NCBI RefSeq assembly: GCF_000024865.1
Contig: NC_013595.1
Location: 8,494,001 to 8,558,000, forward strand
DNA: 64,000 bases
DNA from: Streptosporangium roseum DSM 43021
GTDB lineage: Bacteria; Actinomycetota; Actinomycetes; Streptosporangiales; Streptosporangiaceae
Direction: 5' to 3'
The notes below the pieces were generated by a model. The model was not told the origin of the DNA. It made no database searches and saw only the letters and a program-made list of their open reading frames with translations. Made by a program: the position numbers and the translations under genes. Numbering within the stretch: the first letter of the stretch is position 1; each line of letters opens with the position of its first letter. Positions 24,732-33,761 of the stretch are shown here, one piece after another.

Positions 24732-26618
24732 TCACCCCTGGTGCTTGCCGACGCCGAACTCGGCCACCATGGCCTCGCGCCGGGCCTTGCTGATCGGCCA
24801 GCCGGGCGCGTCGGGACGGCTCTGCCAGGGACGCGGTCCCGCCGCGGGCCGGTACTCCACTCCCAGCGCGTCGAGCCGGGCCGTGTGCGCCTCCAGCCGC
24901 CGGGCGAAGTCCGGGTACGGCGCGCGGTCCGCGGACCACACGACCTCGGCGAACGCGCACAGCCGCGGGAAGACCATGTAGTCGACGGCCCTCGGGGTGT
25001 CCATGTGCTCGGTCCAGACGTTGCACTGGGCTCCGATCACGCGGGAGCGCTCGTCGGCGGTCAGCCCCGCCGGCTCGGGTTCGAAGGCGTGGACGTCCTG
25101 GAGGGAGAGGGGCGGGCCGACGGGGATGGGCTCGTCCGGCAGCTCCGACTGGCGATAGTCGAAGTAGACAAACATGTCCGGGCAGGAGACCACCTGGTGG
25201 CCGGCCCGCGCCGCCACGGCCGCCGCGTCGGGCCCGCGCCAGGCCGCCACCGTCACACCGGGCACCGCCCCGCACTCCAGGATCTCGTCCCAGGCGTACG
25301 GCACGCGCCCCCGTCCGGTGACGTGTTCGGCGAGGGCGGCGACGAAGGCGGCCCGCGAGCGGGCGTCACCCGGGCACTCGTCGCCGCCGATGCCCACGTG
25401 CGAGCCGGGGAACAGCTCCATGACCTCGTCCAGGACGTCACGGCAGAAGTCCAGCGCCGCGGCGGAGGTGACGTCGAGGCAGTGCGGGGAGAGCCCCCAC
25501 GCGGCGCGGACCCCGACCGGCCCCGCACCGTCGGCCGCGTCCGGGCCGTCGGCTGTGTCCCGGCCGTCGGCCACTCCCGGAGCCTCGGCCGTGTCCGGGC
25601 GGTCAACCGCCTCCGGGACGCCGGCCGCCTCCGGGACGCCGGCCGCCTCCGGGACGCCGGCCGCCTCCGGGGCGAGCCAGGGGTAGGCGGCGACCGCGGC
25701 CTGGGTGTGACCGGGCAGGTCGATCTCGGGCACCACGGTGACGTACCGCTCGGCCGCGTAGGCGACGATCTCCCGCACGTCGTCGGCGGTGTAGAAGCCG
25801 CCGTGCGGGCGCGGCAGGAAGGTCTCGTGCTGGCGGGAGCCGAGCATGCTCGACGACCGCCAGCCTCCCACCGAGGTCAGCCGGGGATACTTCGCGATCT
25901 CCACCCGCCAGCCCTGGTCGTCGGTGAGGTGGAGGTGGAGCACGTTCAGCCGGTGCAGGGCGAGCAGGTCGATGAAGCGCAGCAGGTCCGCCTTGGGCAT
26001 GAAGTGCCGGGCGACGTCCAGCATGCATCCGCGCCAGCCGTACCGGGGCCGGTCCTCGATCTCGGTGGCGGGCACCGTCAGCGGGCCGCCCGCGACGGGC
26101 GCCCGGCGCAGCGCGGCGGGCGGGAGCAGCAGGCGGAGGGTCTGCGCCCCGTAGAACACTCCCGCGGCGTCACCGCCGGTGATCCGCACGCCGGAGGGGG
26201 TGATCCGGAGCCGGAACTCCTCGGCCGCCAGACCGGGGCCGAGCGCCAGCACGATGCGCCCCTCTCCCCCGGCCGCACGCTCCGCGTCCGCGTCCGCCCC
26301 GGCACCGTCCCCGCCGGCGACGCCCGGGATCCCGGCCCCCGACGGCAGGAGGGCGCAGCCGGTGGCCGGGCCGAGTGCCGAGCGGAGCCAGGCGGCGACG
26401 GCGGCCAGCTCGGGCGGGGCGTCGAGAGCGGTCCCGGCGGTCAGCGTGAACTCGCCGGAGCCCGGCCGGACCGAGGAGGGCAGCGGGATCAGGCCGTACG
26501 CGGCCGCCGGTCCGGAGCCCTGCCCGGGAGTTCCGGAGCCCTGGCCGGGCGGGGCCGGATGCCGGGGGGCCGGTCGCGGGGAGGGGGATCCGTGCGAGGG
26601 CCGGTCCTGGGGGGTCAA
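24732..26618 (-). CDS. beta-N-acetylhexosaminidase, glycoside hydrolase family 20
   Basis: 628 residues from a TTG at 26618 that overlaps the permease stop (TTGA); no ATG or GTG is available nearby. An N-terminal GH20b domain (about 40-190) precedes the barrel, with HLHLTDDQGWRVEI near residue 228 and the catalytic pair Asp413-Glu414 in GIGGDEC. No signal peptide is visible, so it should act on imported chitobiose-like sugars. A low-complexity insertion of about 50 residues (317-366, EAAGVP repeats) interrupts the barrel between PEIDLPGH and the catalytic segment. It is the last gene of its ABC operon. Confidence 0.9.
   Translation of the reverse strand: MTPQDRPSHGSPSPRPAPRHPAPPGQGSGTPGQGSGPAAAYGLIPLPSSVRPGSGEFTLTAGTALDAPPELAAVAAWLRSALGPATGCALLPSGAGIPGVAGGDGAGADADAERAAGGEGRIVLALGPGLAAEEFRLRITPSGVRITGGDAAGVFYGAQTLRLLLPPAALRRAPVAGGPLTVPATEIEDRPRYGWRGCMLDVARHFMPKADLLRFIDLLALHRLNVLHLHLTDDQGWRVEIAKYPRLTSVGGWRSSSMLGSRQHETFLPRPHGGFYTADDVREIVAYAAERYVTVVPEIDLPGHTQAAVAAYPWLAPEAAGVPEAAGVPEAAGVPEAVDRPDTAEAPGVADGRDTADGPDAADGAGPVGVRAAWGLSPHCLDVTSAAALDFCRDVLDEVMELFPGSHVGIGGDECPGDARSRAAFVAALAEHVTGRGRVPYAWDEILECGAVPGVTVAAWRGPDAAAVAARAGHQVVSCPDMFVYFDYRQSELPDEPIPVGPPLSLQDVHAFEPEPAGLTADERSRVIGAQCNVWTEHMDTPRAVDYMVFPRLCAFAEVVWSADRAPYPDFARRLEAHTARLDALGVEYRPAAGPRPWQSRPDAPGWPISKARREAMVAEFGVGKHQG
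25610..25672. repeat. 18-bp tandem repeat inside the GH20 gene
   Basis: CCTCCGGGACGCCGGCCG occurs three times in a row (25610, 25628, 25646) with a partial fourth copy. Being a multiple of three it keeps the reading frame and encodes EAAGVP units. A further GGCCGTCGG-rich stretch follows on the left side (about 25530-25600). Confidence 0.85.
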
Positions 26619-27454
26619 TCCTTCACCGCCCCGCCGAGCCCTGCCACCAGCCTGCGCTGGACGGCCACGAAGAAGATCAGTACAGGAATGGTCATCAGCG
26701 TCGAAGCCGCCATGATTCCTCCCCAGTCGTTCTCGTCGGGTTTGAAGAAGACCAGCAGGGCCGCGGGCAGGGTCTGGTTGTCCTTGGCCGAGATGATGAA
26801 GGTCCTGGCGAAGATGAAGTCGTTCCAGGCGGCGATGAAGGAGAACACGCTGGTCGCGATCAGACCCGGCGCGACGAGGGGGAACAGGATCCGCCACAGG
26901 ATGACGGAGCGGCTCGCGCCGTCGATCATCGCGGCCTCCTCCAGCGCCTCGGGCACCGCGGCCACGAACCCCCGCATCATCCATACCGCGAACGGCAGCG
27001 AGAAGGCCAGGTGGACCAGGACGAGCGAGCCCAGCGTGTTGAGCCCCACGCCCGGCACCGCCGTACCGATGTCGCGGATCAGGAAGAACAGCGGGATGGT
27101 GAGCGCCTCCACGGGCACCATCTGCGCCACCAGGAACATGATCAGCACGGTCGTGCGGAACCGGAAGTGGAACCGGGTGACCGCCACGGCGGCGAGGAAG
27201 GCCACCAGCGCGGACAGGACGACGACCGTCAGGGCGATGCCGAGACTGTTGAGGAGGTATCTGCTGAAGTTCTCGCCGCCGAGCACGCGCTGGAAGTGCT
27301 CGAAGGTGGGGGCCAGGGTCCAGGGGCGGACCTCCAGCGACTGGATCTCGCCCGCGGGCTTGAGCGCCGAGAGGACCATCCAGTAGATCGGGAAGAGCGT
27401 GACGACCGCGGCGACCACCGCGACGGTGTTGGCGACCAGGCGGGATCTGCTCAC
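26615..27454 (-). CDS. carbohydrate ABC transporter permease (MalG-like)
   Basis: 279 residues, six membrane segments. The EAA loop is EEAAMIDGASRSVILWRI (about residue 188), and the C-terminal AGLGGAVKD is typical of CUT1 inner permeases. The GTG start overlaps the upstream permease stop (GTGA), so the longer open frame is not used. Its stop overlaps the TTG start of the hexosaminidase, tightly coupling import and hydrolysis of an N-acetylhexosamine oligosaccharide. Confidence 0.9.
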   Translation of the reverse strand: MSRSRLVANTVAVVAAVVTLFPIYWMVLSALKPAGEIQSLEVRPWTLAPTFEHFQRVLGGENFSRYLLNSLGIALTVVVLSALVAFLAAVAVTRFHFRFRTTVLIMFLVAQMVPVEALTIPLFFLIRDIGTAVPGVGLNTLGSLVLVHLAFSLPFAVWMMRGFVAAVPEALEEAAMIDGASRSVILWRILFPLVAPGLIATSVFSFIAAWNDFIFARTFIISAKDNQTLPAALLVFFKPDENDWGGIMAASTLMTIPVLIFFVAVQRRLVAGLGGAVKD

Positions 27455-28389
27455 AGCTTCTCCCCGCTGCGGTAGAGGGCGCGGATGTAGAGCAGGGTGA
27501 CCACGAGCAGGATCAGCGTCATGATCACACCGATCGCCGAGCCGAGCCCGTACTCCGAGGAGCCGAAGGCGGTCTGGTAGGCGTAGACGTTCAGCACGGA
27601 GTTCTGTCCCGCGATGCCGCCGCCGTTGGTCATCACGTAGATCTGCGTGAAGATCTTGAAGTCCCAGATGATCGACTGAATGACCACGATCGTGACCAGC
27701 GGCCGCAGCATCGGCACGATGACCCGCCAGAAGCTGTGCCAGGCCGAGGCCCCGTCGAGCGAGGCCGCCTCCAGCACCGAGCTCGGGACGGCCTGGATCC
27801 CGGCGTAGAGCGTCACCATGACGAAGGGGAAGGAGTGCCAGACCACGGTCGCTCCGACGATGCCGAACGTGACCCACTTGTCGTAGAACCAGTTGTAGCC
27901 CTCGATGCCCAGGAGCTGGTTGACCAGGCCCAGGTCGGCGTCGAACAGGAACATCCAGACCGTCGACCCGGTCATCGCGGGTGCGGCCCAGGCGGCCATG
28001 GCCGCCAGCGACAGCAGCAGGCGCGGCACCCTGCCGGCCTTGGTCAGCACGACGGCGAGCGCCGCGCCGACCGCCAGGGTCGCGATCACCAGGGCGGCGG
28101 CGAACACCACGGTCTGCGCCAGCACCGACCAGAAGCGTTGGTCGCCCAGGAGCGTCGCGTAGTTGTCGAAACCGATGAAACGCGTGGGCTCGCCCCCGCT
28201 GACCTGTGCCTGCCGGTAGTCGAACACCGACAGCAGGCCGAGCATGTAGATCGGGTAGCCGAAGAGCGGCAGCAGCACGGCCGCGGACGGCAGCAGGTAG
28301 AGCCAGGGCCGGAGCCTGCCCCTGGGACGTGGCGGCGCCCGGCGGACCCGGGTCTCCGGGTCCGCCGGCGCCGTGGTGACCGTCGTCAT
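27451..28389 (-). CDS. carbohydrate ABC transporter permease (MalF-like)
   Basis: 312 residues with a Pro/Arg-rich cytoplasmic start, then a first membrane helix at about 30-52 and a total of six segments. The EAA loop is EAASLDGASAWHSF. Its ATG overlaps the stop of the binding-protein gene (ATGA). It should pair with the next permease. Confidence 0.9.
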   Translation of the reverse strand: MTTVTTAPADPETRVRRAPPRPRGRLRPWLYLLPSAAVLLPLFGYPIYMLGLLSVFDYRQAQVSGGEPTRFIGFDNYATLLGDQRFWSVLAQTVVFAAALVIATLAVGAALAVVLTKAGRVPRLLLSLAAMAAWAAPAMTGSTVWMFLFDADLGLVNQLLGIEGYNWFYDKWVTFGIVGATVVWHSFPFVMVTLYAGIQAVPSSVLEAASLDGASAWHSFWRVIVPMLRPLVTIVVIQSIIWDFKIFTQIYVMTNGGGIAGQNSVLNVYAYQTAFGSSEYGLGSAIGVIMTLILLVVTLLYIRALYRSGEKL

Positions 28390-29648
28390 GACCGGCCGAA
28401 CGCGGCCTTCACCGCCGCGGCTGCCTCGTCGGTGGCCTGCTCGACGGTGGCCTGCTTGGTGGCGATCTTCTGGAGCATGGTCGGGATGACCTTCTGGTTG
28501 TCGATCTTCACCCAGGCCGGGTCGATCGGCACGAAGCGGGTGCCGGCCGCGACGGTGTCGAGGAACGGCTTGAGGAAGGAGTCCTTGGCCGCGAGCTCGT
28601 CACGGGCCGAGGTCAGCGTGGGCAGGTTGCCCATGGCCTCGTACATCTTGGTCTGGTAGGCCTTGCCGCCCAGCAGCTGCAGGAACTTGACGGCCAGCGA
28701 GCGGTGCTTGCTGTTCTTCATGACGCCGAGGTTGTTGCCGCCGGAGAAGGCCGGGGCGATCGTCCCCTCCTTGGCGCCCGGCAGCGGCACCACGGCGTAC
28801 TTGCCCGCCGCCGCTCCCGCGTCGACCGCGGAGCGGCTGAAGTTGCCGAGGATGCCCATGGCCGCCTTGCCGCTGGCGAACAGCTCGACGGTCTTGCCGC
28901 CGGTGAGACTCGCGCAGGCCTGCGGCGGGCAGTTGTCGTCGCTGAGCAGGTCGGTGTAGGCCTGCACGCCCTTGCGGGCCTCGGGGCTGTCGAGGCTCTC
29001 GATGTCGCCGCCGGCGTCCCAGACGAACGGGAGCGCGCCGAAGGTGTACTCGCCGCCGACGGCGATGCCGTACAGCTCGGGCTTCTTCTTGCGGATCTCA
29101 CGGGCGGCCGAGGTGAGGTTCCCGATCGTCGTGGGCGGCTTGAGGCCGAGCTCCTCGAAGACGTCGGTGCGGTAGTAGAGCGCGCGGATGCCGATGTACC
29201 AGGGCAGGCCGTAGACCTTGCCGTCGACGGTCGCGGACTTGAGCAGGTCGGCGCCGACGTCCTTGCCCTCCGTCCAGCTCTGCAGGTCGGCGCTCAGGTC
29301 GGCGAAGCCTCCCGCGGCGGCGTACTCGGCGAGGTCGGTGTTGCCGTACTCGGCGACGTCGGGGGCGCTCGCCGGGTCGTTGAACGCGCCTTTGAACTTC
29401 TCGTGCCGGGCGGGCGTCGTCGGGATGTAGGTCACCTCGACCTTCACATCCGCGTTGGCGGCGCCGAACTCCTTGATCGCCTCTCCGACGATCTTCTCCT
29501 TGGGGGCGCGGTTGGGCTCGTCGAAGAGCCACACTCGCAGGGTCCCGGACTTGTCGTCGCCGCCGCTCGCGGACGGGGCGGTGGAAGGGGCGCACGCGGC
29601 GAGGGCCAGCAGGGCCACACCTGCCGCCGCCCAGTTCAGGATCTTCAC
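28386..29648 (-). CDS. extracellular sugar-binding lipoprotein of an ABC transporter
   Basis: 420 residues. GTG start at 29648 with GGAGGAG upstream; a longer open frame was rejected. Lipobox Cys19 (LALAAC). The mature domain is a family-1 solute-binding protein (LRVWLFDEPNRAP, DVAEYGNTDLAEY, GLPWYIGIRALYYRTD). The partnership with a GH20 enzyme makes chitobiose or another N-acetylhexosaminide the likely ligand, functionally like DasA, but I see no dre site in front. The IclR gene is divergent and may control it. Confidence 0.9.
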   Translation of the reverse strand: MKILNWAAAGVALLALAACAPSTAPSASGGDDKSGTLRVWLFDEPNRAPKEKIVGEAIKEFGAANADVKVEVTYIPTTPARHEKFKGAFNDPASAPDVAEYGNTDLAEYAAAGGFADLSADLQSWTEGKDVGADLLKSATVDGKVYGLPWYIGIRALYYRTDVFEELGLKPPTTIGNLTSAAREIRKKKPELYGIAVGGEYTFGALPFVWDAGGDIESLDSPEARKGVQAYTDLLSDDNCPPQACASLTGGKTVELFASGKAAMGILGNFSRSAVDAGAAAGKYAVVPLPGAKEGTIAPAFSGGNNLGVMKNSKHRSLAVKFLQLLGGKAYQTKMYEAMGNLPTLTSARDELAAKDSFLKPFLDTVAAGTRFVPIDPAWVKIDNQKVIPTMLQKIATKQATVEQATDEAAAAVKAAFGRS

Positions 29649-29718
29649 AGCTCTCTCCTCCTGTTGGCGGCAGACCTTAGGAAGGGGGCGGCGGTCGCGG
29701 GAAGAGGCCGCGTATTTT

Positions 29719-29748
29719 GTTGTGCAGTGCAGAACCTTGTGCTGCAAA
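29719..29748. promoter_or_regulatory. candidate IclR operator between the sugar operon and iclR-type gene
   Basis: TTGTGCAGTGCAG and TTGTGCTGCAAAG are near-repeats in an A/T-richer stretch, and TGCAG (29728-29732) with CTGCA (29742-29746) form an inverted pair. The position in the divergent intergenic region fits an IclR-type binding site. Confidence 0.35.
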
Positions 29749-29820
29749 GTGGCGTTTGAAGCCTCGGCTCCCCTAATTTGACCTGCGTGTTCGACCCGTC
29801 GAATCCTCACTGAGGCTGTG

Positions 29821-30606
29821 ATGAACGAAGCTGCCCCGGAACGCAACCAGTCGGCCTCGCTCCGGCGCGCCCTCGCCGTGCTGGAACACGTGCGCGACCA
29901 CACGGGCGCCGGTCAGGGCCTGTCGCTCACCAGGCTCGCCGAGGCGGTCGGCCTGTCCAAGAGCACGGTGCTCCGGCTGACCGCCCCGCTCATCGACGCC
30001 AGGCTGCTGGAGCGCGACCGCAGGACCGGTGCCTACCGGCTGGGGCACGGCGCGCTCCACCTCGGCCAGGCCTATCTGGCCACGCTCGACCTGCGTACGG
30101 TCGCCGCCGAGGAGTCCCACCGGCTGATGACCGAGGTCCGGGAGACCGTCCACCTCGTGGTCTACGACGCGCCGGACGTGGTCTACATCGACAAGGTCGA
30201 GAACGAGACCAACGTGCGCATGGCCTCGCGCATCGGCAGCCGGGCCCCCGTCTACTGCACCGCCGTCGGCAAGGCGATCCTCGCCTGGCAGCCGGAGGAG
30301 GACGTCGAGCGGGTCGTGGCCGCCGGCATGCCGCACATCACCCGCTACACCATCACCGAGGCCGACCGGCTCCGCGCCGAGCTGAGCCGGATCCGGCAGC
30401 GGGGCTACTCGGTCGACGACCGCGAGAACGAGCCCGAGGTGCGCTGCGTCGCCGCACCGATCTTCAACCACACCGACACCGCGACCTCGGCCATCTCCGT
30501 CTCCGGCCTCACCTCGCGGATCACCGCCGCCCGGGTCCGCGACCTGGGGCCGCTGGTGGCGGAGACGGCCCTGCGCATCTCCAGGAAGCTGGGGTCGACT
30601 CGATGA
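29821..30606 (+). CDS. IclR family transcriptional regulator
   Basis: 261 residues from ATG 29821 (GAGG 5 bp upstream; a GTG one codon earlier is possible). N-terminal winged helix has SLTRLAEAVGLSKSTVLRLTAPL, and the GAF-like effector domain follows with SRAPVYCTAVGKAILAWQPEED and the conserved VDDRENEPEVRCVAAPI. It is divergent from the GH20-ABC operon and followed 37 bp later by a sugar kinase gene, so it probably responds to a sugar intermediate made by this locus. Confidence 0.92.
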   Translation: MNEAAPERNQSASLRRALAVLEHVRDHTGAGQGLSLTRLAEAVGLSKSTVLRLTAPLIDARLLERDRRTGAYRLGHGALHLGQAYLATLDLRTVAAEESHRLMTEVRETVHLVVYDAPDVVYIDKVENETNVRMASRIGSRAPVYCTAVGKAILAWQPEEDVERVVAAGMPHITRYTITEADRLRAELSRIRQRGYSVDDRENEPEVRCVAAPIFNHTDTATSAISVSGLTSRITAARVRDLGPLVAETALRISRKLGSTR

Positions 30607-30643
30607 CCGGCACGGACGACGAGCACCTAAGGACCAATTTCTG

Positions 30644-31588
30644 ATGATCGATCTGGTAACGCTCGGTGAGAGCATGGCGCTGTTCACCGCGCGTCGTACC
30701 GGCCTGCTCCGGCACGCCCGTGACTTCGGTCTCAGCGTGGGCGGCGCGGAGTCGAACCTGGCGATCGGCGTCACCCGTCTCGGCCGGCGCGCGGCGTGGA
30801 TCGGCAGGGTCGGCGCCGACGAGTTCGGGGAGCTGCTCCGCTCGACGCTGGCGGGTGAGGGCGTCGACGTCCAGGGGATGATCGTCGATCCGGACGCCCC
30901 CACGGGCTTGATGATCAAGAATCGGCGCACGAGCGAGATGGTCGACGTGCGTTACTACCGCTCCGGCAGCGCCGGGTCCCGGCTCCGGCCCGAGGACCTC
31001 GACGTCTCACTGATCCGGTCGGCACGCGTGCTGCACATCACGGGGATCACGCTCGCGCTGTCCGCCTCCGCCCGGGAGGCGGTGCGCGCCGCGGTCGCCG
31101 AGGCCCGCGACGCGGGCGTGACCGTGTCGGCGGACATCAACTACCGCCGCGCCCTGTGGAGCCCCGAGGAGGCGTCCGCCGTGCTGCGGGAGACCGTCGC
31201 GGCGACGGACGTGCTGTTCGCGACCGAGGCGGAGGCCCGTCTGATCGTCGAAGGCGCGGACCCGGTCGCCCTGGCCGGGGCCCTGTCGGATCTCGGCCCG
31301 CGCCACGTGCTCGTCAAACGCGGCCCGCTCGGCGCGGTCGAGCTCTCCGACGGCGTCGTACGGCACGCGGAGCCGTACCACGTCACCGAGCTCGACCCCG
31401 TGGGGGCCGGCGACGCCTTCGCCGCGGGCTGGCTCGCCGAGACGCTGGAGGGCGCCGGTCCCGAACGCCGTCTCGCGACCGCGTGCGCGGCCGGGGCCTT
31501 CGCGGTCGCCGCGGACGGCGACTGGGAGAGCCTCCCCCGCCGCTCCGACCTGGACCGCCTGCGCCCGGCGGACGCGGTCAGCCGCTGA
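30644..31588 (+). CDS. PfkB family sugar kinase (2-keto-3-deoxygluconate kinase-like)
   Basis: 314 residues. The ribokinase-fold signatures are GGAESNLAIGVTRLG near residue 33 and the anion-hole DPVGAGDAFAAGW with catalytic Asp257. SADINYRRALW near residue 162 is typical of KDG kinase-like members. It phosphorylates a monosaccharide or sugar acid with ATP. It is co-oriented with the IclR gene. With a GlcNAc-type transporter nearby, an N-acetylhexosamine-derived sugar is also possible. Confidence 0.88.
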   Translation: MIDLVTLGESMALFTARRTGLLRHARDFGLSVGGAESNLAIGVTRLGRRAAWIGRVGADEFGELLRSTLAGEGVDVQGMIVDPDAPTGLMIKNRRTSEMVDVRYYRSGSAGSRLRPEDLDVSLIRSARVLHITGITLALSASAREAVRAAVAEARDAGVTVSADINYRRALWSPEEASAVLRETVAATDVLFATEAEARLIVEGADPVALAGALSDLGPRHVLVKRGPLGAVELSDGVVRHAEPYHVTELDPVGAGDAFAAGWLAETLEGAGPERRLATACAAGAFAVAADGDWESLPRRSDLDRLRPADAVSR

Positions 31589-31734
31589 GGCGTGCCTCGG
31601 GGAGGCTCTCACGGACCGTCGCACCCGGCCGGGAACCACCCGCCGGCGCAAGCGGACCACCCGAGGCGGTGCGACATCTGTCTTGATGCGGTACCAGGGG
31701 TACCGGGTCGGGGCACGGGGGGAGCTGAGGTGCG

Positions 31735-33246
31735 TTACGGTGCGTTGAACCCCAGGGTGTAGGGGCCGAAGCCGCTGGAGGAGACCACCTGGTAGCGGTA
31801 GGTGCCGGCCGTGCCGGTGTAGGCGATCTGCTCGTTAGGGGTCACGCCCTCAGCGGCGGCGACGGTGCTCCAGGTCGGGCCTGTCCGTTTTTGCAGGTAT
31901 AGGTCGAAGTCGGCGCCCACATCGGTGTGCAGACAGCCGGAGTGGATACCTGTGGCAGTCGACCGATAGCCGAGGGCGGGCGTCTGGGCGGCGGTCTGAC
32001 CGCTGGTCAGGGTGCCGGTGGCGGCCCTCGGATAGCCGGTGCAGGTGCCCGTGCTCAGAGCGGGGGGATTGCCCGCGGTGGTCTGCAGGGACAGGCCGTA
32101 GGCGGTGAGGATCGGGCTGATCGGCTGGAAGTAGGTGGTGCCGCCCAAGCTGCAGTCGCCCGAACCGCCGGAGGCGACTCCCTGGGCCTGGTCGACGGAG
32201 ATGAAGGCGCCGCCCGAATCGCCGGGTTCGGCGCAGACGTTGGTGCGGGTCAACCCGAAGACGTTGCCCTGGGGGTAGGTGACGCTGGCATCACGCTGCT
32301 GGACGATGCCGCAGTGCCAGTCGGTGGTGGAACCGGACCGGCAGACCGAGGCACCCTCGGCGGCCACCTTGGCACCGACAACGGGCACGGTGCCGCCGGC
32401 GCCGTTGTCCACCGCCGGCTTCGACGTCCAGTTGGCGTTGACGGCGACCCAGGCGTAGTCGTTGGTCGGGAAGGAGGATGCCTGGAAGACACCTTGGACG
32501 ACCCGGTTGAAGCCGGTGGTGGTCTGGCCCGGCTTACCGCAGTGGCCGGCGGTGATGAAACCGTTCTGGGTGCCTTTGAACACGGGGAAGCCGATCGAGC
32601 AGCGGTTGGTGTCGGCGACGTAGTAGGTCTGCCCGCCCACCAGGTCATGCAGGGGGCGGGGTTGCTCGTTGGACGGCAGCACGACCACCGCGGACTTATC
32701 CACCCCCGCGCTCTCGATGAGGATCTCGGCCGCCTCGGGTTTCGGGGCGAGGATGACGACCTTGTTGGTCTTCACGTCGACGTAGCGCACGCTGGCCACC
32801 ACCGGCCGCACGGGCAGAGCCTGGTCGAGCTTCTTCTTGATCGAGGCCAGTTGCGTCAGCGGCCTGGTGACGATCTCGGCTTGGGCGCCCGCGGCGAGGA
32901 TCTGGGGAATGTCGGCGGTGCTGGTGGTGGCCGCCACCAGGTTCTGCGCGGTGGTTCCCCTGAACCAGGCGCCGCCGAAACGGGCACCGAGCGCTTTCTG
33001 AAGTTGCGGCACGACCGGTGCCAGGCGGGCCTCGTTGAGCAGGCGAGCCTGGGCTTGGACCGGGGTGAGACCCAGGTCGCGCTGGAGTGCCTCCAGCATG
33101 CCCGGCGGCGGTTTCAGCGCGGCCAAGGCGGTCACGGCGGCTGCGGGGCTCGCTGCCCGGCGTTCAGCGCCGGCCGGAACCGCAGCCAGGGTGAGCGCGG
33201 TGATTGCCAGGACATATCCCGTGGTAACGGCATGTCTGCGGGACAT
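31735..33246 (-). CDS. secreted S1 (alpha-lytic/streptogrisin-like) serine protease with pro-domain
   Basis: 503 residues, ATG at 33246 with GGAGAG upstream. A signal peptide (1-27) is followed by an alpha-lytic-type pro-region (about 30-205). The catalytic triad is His235 (TAGHCG), Asp263 (NDYAWV) and Ser344 (GDSGG). Disulfide pairs are suggested by Cys216/Cys236, Cys302/Cys312 and Cys338. A C-terminal beta domain (about 395-503) with DVGADFDLYLQKRTG resembles a pre-peptidase C-terminal domain. It is exported and matures autocatalytically by analogy with the family. Confidence 0.92.
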   Translation of the reverse strand: MSRRHAVTTGYVLAITALTLAAVPAGAERRAASPAAAVTALAALKPPPGMLEALQRDLGLTPVQAQARLLNEARLAPVVPQLQKALGARFGGAWFRGTTAQNLVAATTSTADIPQILAAGAQAEIVTRPLTQLASIKKKLDQALPVRPVVASVRYVDVKTNKVVILAPKPEAAEILIESAGVDKSAVVVLPSNEQPRPLHDLVGGQTYYVADTNRCSIGFPVFKGTQNGFITAGHCGKPGQTTTGFNRVVQGVFQASSFPTNDYAWVAVNANWTSKPAVDNGAGGTVPVVGAKVAAEGASVCRSGSTTDWHCGIVQQRDASVTYPQGNVFGLTRTNVCAEPGDSGGAFISVDQAQGVASGGSGDCSLGGTTYFQPISPILTAYGLSLQTTAGNPPALSTGTCTGYPRAATGTLTSGQTAAQTPALGYRSTATGIHSGCLHTDVGADFDLYLQKRTGPTWSTVAAAEGVTPNEQIAYTGTAGTYRYQVVSSSGFGPYTLGFNAP

Positions 33247-33761
33247 GGATCTCTCCTCGACCTCGGCTTTCAAAGCATGAGGGGAGATCGCCTCATATCA
33301 CTGGTTGATCATGCGATATGGGCACCACCACCCTAGTTGAGTCGTCGCCGGTCAAGGTCGCAAAAGCCACACGCCACGCGGGCGGGAATCGGGGTGGCGC
33401 CAACGATCGTGCCACCAGTACCAAACGGGAGCATCCTCGCTCATCCGCTCCGGTTCGCCGACGCTCGGCGGCAGCGAAATCCTCCTGGTCGGGTAGCTGC
33501 TCGACCGCGCATTCCCGCACTACATCGAGGTCTGAGCGGTCCGCACGCTGGGCAGGCTTCCCTCCTCGCTCAGAGCAACATCATCGCGGTCTTGTGTCCC
33601 ACACTGGTGATCTCAATGGGGGTTTCTGTCACCCAACGGCACGTCGCCACCCCACCAGGTCCGTCGAGTGTTACAACAAGATCGATATCTGAGCGTAGAT
33701 CCGCAGTCGGAGCTATTCATGCGAAGCCTTTCTTTCCCCCCTTGAAACTGCCTTTGGGGGA
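33247..33761. other. intergenic region without a supported gene
   Basis: It holds the 5' region of the protease gene, including an A/T-richer stretch with ATATC and GATAT arms (about 33294-33318). Open frames at 33293-33520 (-), 33318-33692 (+) and 33337-33765 (+) show no domain, no proper start context and no GC3 bias. Base composition is noticeably lower in G+C than the flanks, in keeping with degraded sequence next to the pseudogene. Confidence 0.5.

Noticed and set aside
29649..29817. A dre site in front of the GH20-linked ABC operon
   Set aside because: I looked for GGTCTAGACC-type palindromes on both strands and found none; only a TGCAG/CTGCA pair is present.
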